Shown here: positions 44,701 to 45,944 of the stretch, piece by piece
Numbering within the stretch: the stretch's first letter is position 1
Layout: each line of letters starts with the position of its first letter
Source of the DNA: Allorhodopirellula solitaria
Lineage (GTDB): Bacteria; Planctomycetota; Planctomycetia; Pirellulales; Pirellulaceae
Length of the DNA stretch: 45,944 bases
Assembly (NCBI RefSeq): GCF_007859855.1
Contig: NZ_SJPK01000016.1
Coordinates: 54,607-100,550, forward strand
Direction: 5' to 3'
Program-made: the position numbers and the translations under genes
The notes under the pieces: generated by a model
The model's input: the letters and a program-made list of their open reading frames with translations, nothing else
What the model was told of the DNA's origin: nothing
Database searches by the model: none

Positions 44701-45700
44701 TTTTGCCAAGACTTACGACCTCGGCCAGAAGGTGTTCTTTGAAGAAGGCTCCTGCTACGCCTGCCACCGTGAAAATGGTGAAGGTGTTGTGCGAGTCTAT
44801 CCACCACTGGCGGGCAGCGAGTGGATCAACGGCGATCCCGATCGCTTGATCAAACTAACCCTCCACGGTATCTGGGGCAAAATCCGTGTGCGCGGAAAAG
44901 TCTTTGAGCCGGACTTGGGTGTCCCTCCCATGACCGCGATCGGCAACATGTTCTCCGATGAAGAGATCGCCAGTGTGCTGACCTACGTTCGCAATAGCTG
45001 GGGCAACGATGCCGATCGAGTCCGCCCTCAAGATGTCAAACGCGTCCGGGCCGAGACCACCGGTCGTCAACGCTTTTACAGCCCCGAGGAGCTGCTCGAG
45101 ATGCATCCCTTCCCCGAGGGAAGCCGCCCGGAAATGGTCCAAGAGGAACTCGCCAATAGCGAGCTGGAGAAAGAACTGCTCCAAGAACCGGTCGCCGACT
45201 TGATCCGCGACGCTCGCGAAAATGGTGACGCGATTCGAGGTGCCAAACTCTTCTACTGGGAACAGACCGGCTGCGCAACCTGCCATGATGTCCGCGCTGG
45301 ATATCAGCTCGGTCCTAAGTTGACTGACACTCGCAAAGAGTTCACCGACGAATACCTTGTCGAGTCGATCCTGAAGCCCTCTGAAAGCATCCTTGAAGGG
45401 TACCAAACGGCCAACGTCATCACTGTTGACGGGGCGATCCTATCCGGATTCCTCATCGAGGAGACCGAAGACGAGATCACGCTCAGTATCGCAGCCGACC
45501 AAGGCAAACCTCGCGTGATCCCGATGGATGATGTCGAAGACGTGATCACGTCGAAAACATCGACGATGCCCGTCGGACTGGCCAACACTTTGCAAAGCCG
45601 AGAACAGTTTCTGGATCTCACCCGCTTCTTGATCGAAATTAGAGACGGCGGCCCGACGAAGCTCAACCGACTGCGAAAGCAGGCTGAGTCGAAAAAATAG
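41744..45700 (+). CDS. Giant PVC-type CxxCH cytochrome: GDSL-like + propeller + HEAT + two haem domains
   Basis: A 1318-residue exported protein; ATG at 41744 starts a signal peptide (MKSMPSRLLLASLTSCLTVCLTGHSLPAMA). Residues 60-310 resemble an SGNH/GDSL hydrolase, but the GDS block reads GNTL and the last block reads NGVH instead of DxxH. A PVC dehydrogenase propeller follows from about residue 425 (FTLPDGYEVSLFASEHDF; DTDGDGRADKETVFADGL; PWGVAHDEFG). HEAT-like helices cover about 860-980. Two c-type haem sites occur: CYACH at residue 1004 (Met ligand likely in PPMTAIGNMF) and CATCH at residue 1177. The end has the family's DGAILSGFLIEETEDEITL block. It probably oxidises a sugar-like compound in the periplasm; the substrate is unknown. 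Confidence 0.92.
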   Translation: MKSMPSRLLLASLTSCLTVCLTGHSLPAMADEGQTDAPEVITTVTDAQEQQTKQVRPDYLQPTPFEGDAPATSLPLDPVEGETIAFLGNTLAARMELYNAFETALYQQFPEKKLTFRNMGFPGHTPAFRPEAGNPDPWAFPGAEKFRPEIQGHFGEGHYPKPDDWLTTVQASTIVAFFGFNESFDGMDGIENFKNELRAFVDHTLSRSYESDAEQPPRLVLATPIAMQQLPEFDLPNAEQRNTLLKAYADAVQSVAEEKNVGFVDLFSPTLQWFENSTQPLTINGVHLTETGYQKLAPVLMKQLFSADGVTPKTDSLLHQAVQDKAWYWRNDYRMLNGVHAYGRRWAPYGNFNYPEEIEKIRQMTVLRDRNIWAIAEGKSATLEIDDSITRPLTTVETNFRISPKNGSTNYLDAETDAMEKFTLPDGYEVSLFASEHDFPNLGNPAQMEFDNQGRLWVSTLPSYPHYKPGDSKPNDMLLIYEDTDGDGRADKETVFADGLHMPIGFELTPEGVYLSQEPYLVLLQDTDGDDHADKIEYLLDGFDSHDTHHAISAFDMDHGNGIYMCEGRFLHSQVETPWGPQRMTDGGVWRFDPNSWKVERVMQTDVNNPWGVAHDEFGQTVVNDASGGAQYWMLGYSVKVPHSKEIPKVSKFNYEHHARPTSGAEFLYSRHFPDEVQGDYLYTNSIGFLGIKQYDTMEDGVEIKGKFRQDLIQSSDGNFRPCDLQVAPDGSLYFVDWHNTLIGHMQHSARDPLRNSEYGRIYRITHTDRALVDPPAVAGAEIDQLFENMKLPELNARTRSHVELSGRDKQAVLDAAMQFASNHESDERLVLEALWATWGQQEPSTELLEQCLKAKDHRVRAAAVRVVRHCLHLLDEPQTYLLTAAKDEHPRVRLEALAAGSWLGGKAGAEVLLTVASRNTDRWIRNALNSAMWLLKPAVERQVDEHSFDPLTLSVDYDQLLAGKLEGAMKPKDYRTKSDKFKNKNFAKTYDLGQKVFFEEGSCYACHRENGEGVVRVYPPLAGSEWINGDPDRLIKLTLHGIWGKIRVRGKVFEPDLGVPPMTAIGNMFSDEEIASVLTYVRNSWGNDADRVRPQDVKRVRAETTGRQRFYSPEELLEMHPFPEGSRPEMVQEELANSELEKELLQEPVADLIRDARENGDAIRGAKLFYWEQTGCATCHDVRAGYQLGPKLTDTRKEFTDEYLVESILKPSESILEGYQTANVITVDGAILSGFLIEETEDEITLSIAADQGKPRVIPMDDVEDVITSKTSTMPVGLANTLQSREQFLDLTRFLIEIRDGGPTKLNRLRKQAESKK

Positions 45701-45722
45701 CGAAGTTGAACTTTGGGCCTAT

Positions 45723-45749
45723 CCTCCAACGGGTCCGACCCGTTGGAGG
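45723..45749. terminator. Strong hairpin after the cytochrome gene
   Basis: A perfect 12-base stem (CCTCCAACGGGT / ACCCGTTGGAGG) with a three-base loop, 22 bases after the stop. There is no T-run, so it could end or protect the transcript, or be another dispersed palindrome. Confidence 0.6.
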
Positions 45750-45757
45750 CGGCTCGA

Positions 45758-45944
45758 CTGACCTAATCTTTTAGGTTCATCCGACGGAAGCGTGCGCAGA
45801 GCACAGCGGAAGGTTTTTTGAGTACTGTCATATCCAGAACGAAAATTTGCAGTGCGCGCGTACGCTCAGCGGCACCACCAATAGGGTAGCTTTTTCGACA
45901 CTCAAAGTCCACTGTTTGTCGGCCAGCCAGCACGGCTCGGTTAG
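45758..45944. repeat. Third end of the small nested-element family
   Basis: A short ACCTAA/TTAGGT palindrome is followed at 45773 by a block with TCATCCGACGGAAGCGTGCG, then GAGCACAG and GGAAGGTTTTTT. This matches the arm at 13525-13578 (minus strand) and, less fully, 13262-13300. The partner end would lie beyond the window. No gene is seen in 45750-45944. Confidence 0.65.

Overview
The window looks like a piece of a planctomycete chromosome, most likely of the Rhodopirellula-like Pirellulaceae. The evidence is the combination of a DUF1559 protein with a pseudopilin-type N-terminus, a giant PVC-type CxxCH cytochrome protein, Cys-rich and DUF11-like surface lipoproteins, a many-module secretin, moderately high GC, and intergenic spaces packed with small palindromic repeats. 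No rRNA, tRNA, CRISPR array or prophage was found.

Layout. 1-315: right end of an IS4/Tn5-like insertion sequence joined to a palindromic repeat. 314-5194: a sugar-dehydrogenase-like PQQ protein with a coupled small gene (minus), an O6-alkylguanine-DNA methyltransferase (plus) that converges on and overlaps a queE-DUF2752 pair (minus), then a secreted PLC-like phosphodiesterase (plus). 5195-6322: non-coding repeat cluster with the left end of a second copy of the same IS type. 6323-12616: tripartite RND efflux system (outer membrane factor, periplasmic adaptor, inner membrane pump), all on the minus strand. 12617-13925: inverted hexamer repeats and a nested mobile element (small palindromic element inside a decayed IS inside an intergenic repeat). 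13926-14645: hemolysin III family membrane protein. 14841-19795: giant secretin and a lipoprotein. 19796-20402: repeats and hairpins. 20403-23219: Cys-rich surface lipoprotein (minus).

23421-26643: Gfo/Idh/MocA oxidoreductase, OsmC-like protein and a ketosynthase-fold protein that lacks the nucleophilic Cys. 26683-30275: divergent TonB and TonB-dependent receptor. 30441-32896: proA followed after 8 bases by a fliM-like gene. 33070-34371: exported protein of unknown function. 34384-37043: a translationally coupled pair, TPR-AAA ATPase then TPR-membrane protein (minus). 37179-39461: lipid-anchored alpha/beta hydrolase. 40153-41531: DUF1559 protein plus small lipoprotein. 41744-45700: GDSL-like/beta-propeller/dihaem cytochrome giant protein, followed by a strong hairpin and a repeat.

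Most genes are envelope functions: export (secretin), import (TonB/TBDR), efflux (RND) and surface proteins. The most unusual signals are (i) IS copies inserted at the same base of the same palindrome, (ii) a three-layer nest of mobile elements, (iii) the secretin with about eight N-type modules and no secretion ATPase or platform nearby, (iv) the Cys-to-Asp ketosynthase, and (v) the coupled TPR-AAA/TPR-membrane pair. All functional calls come from reading motifs by eye; no database search was possible.
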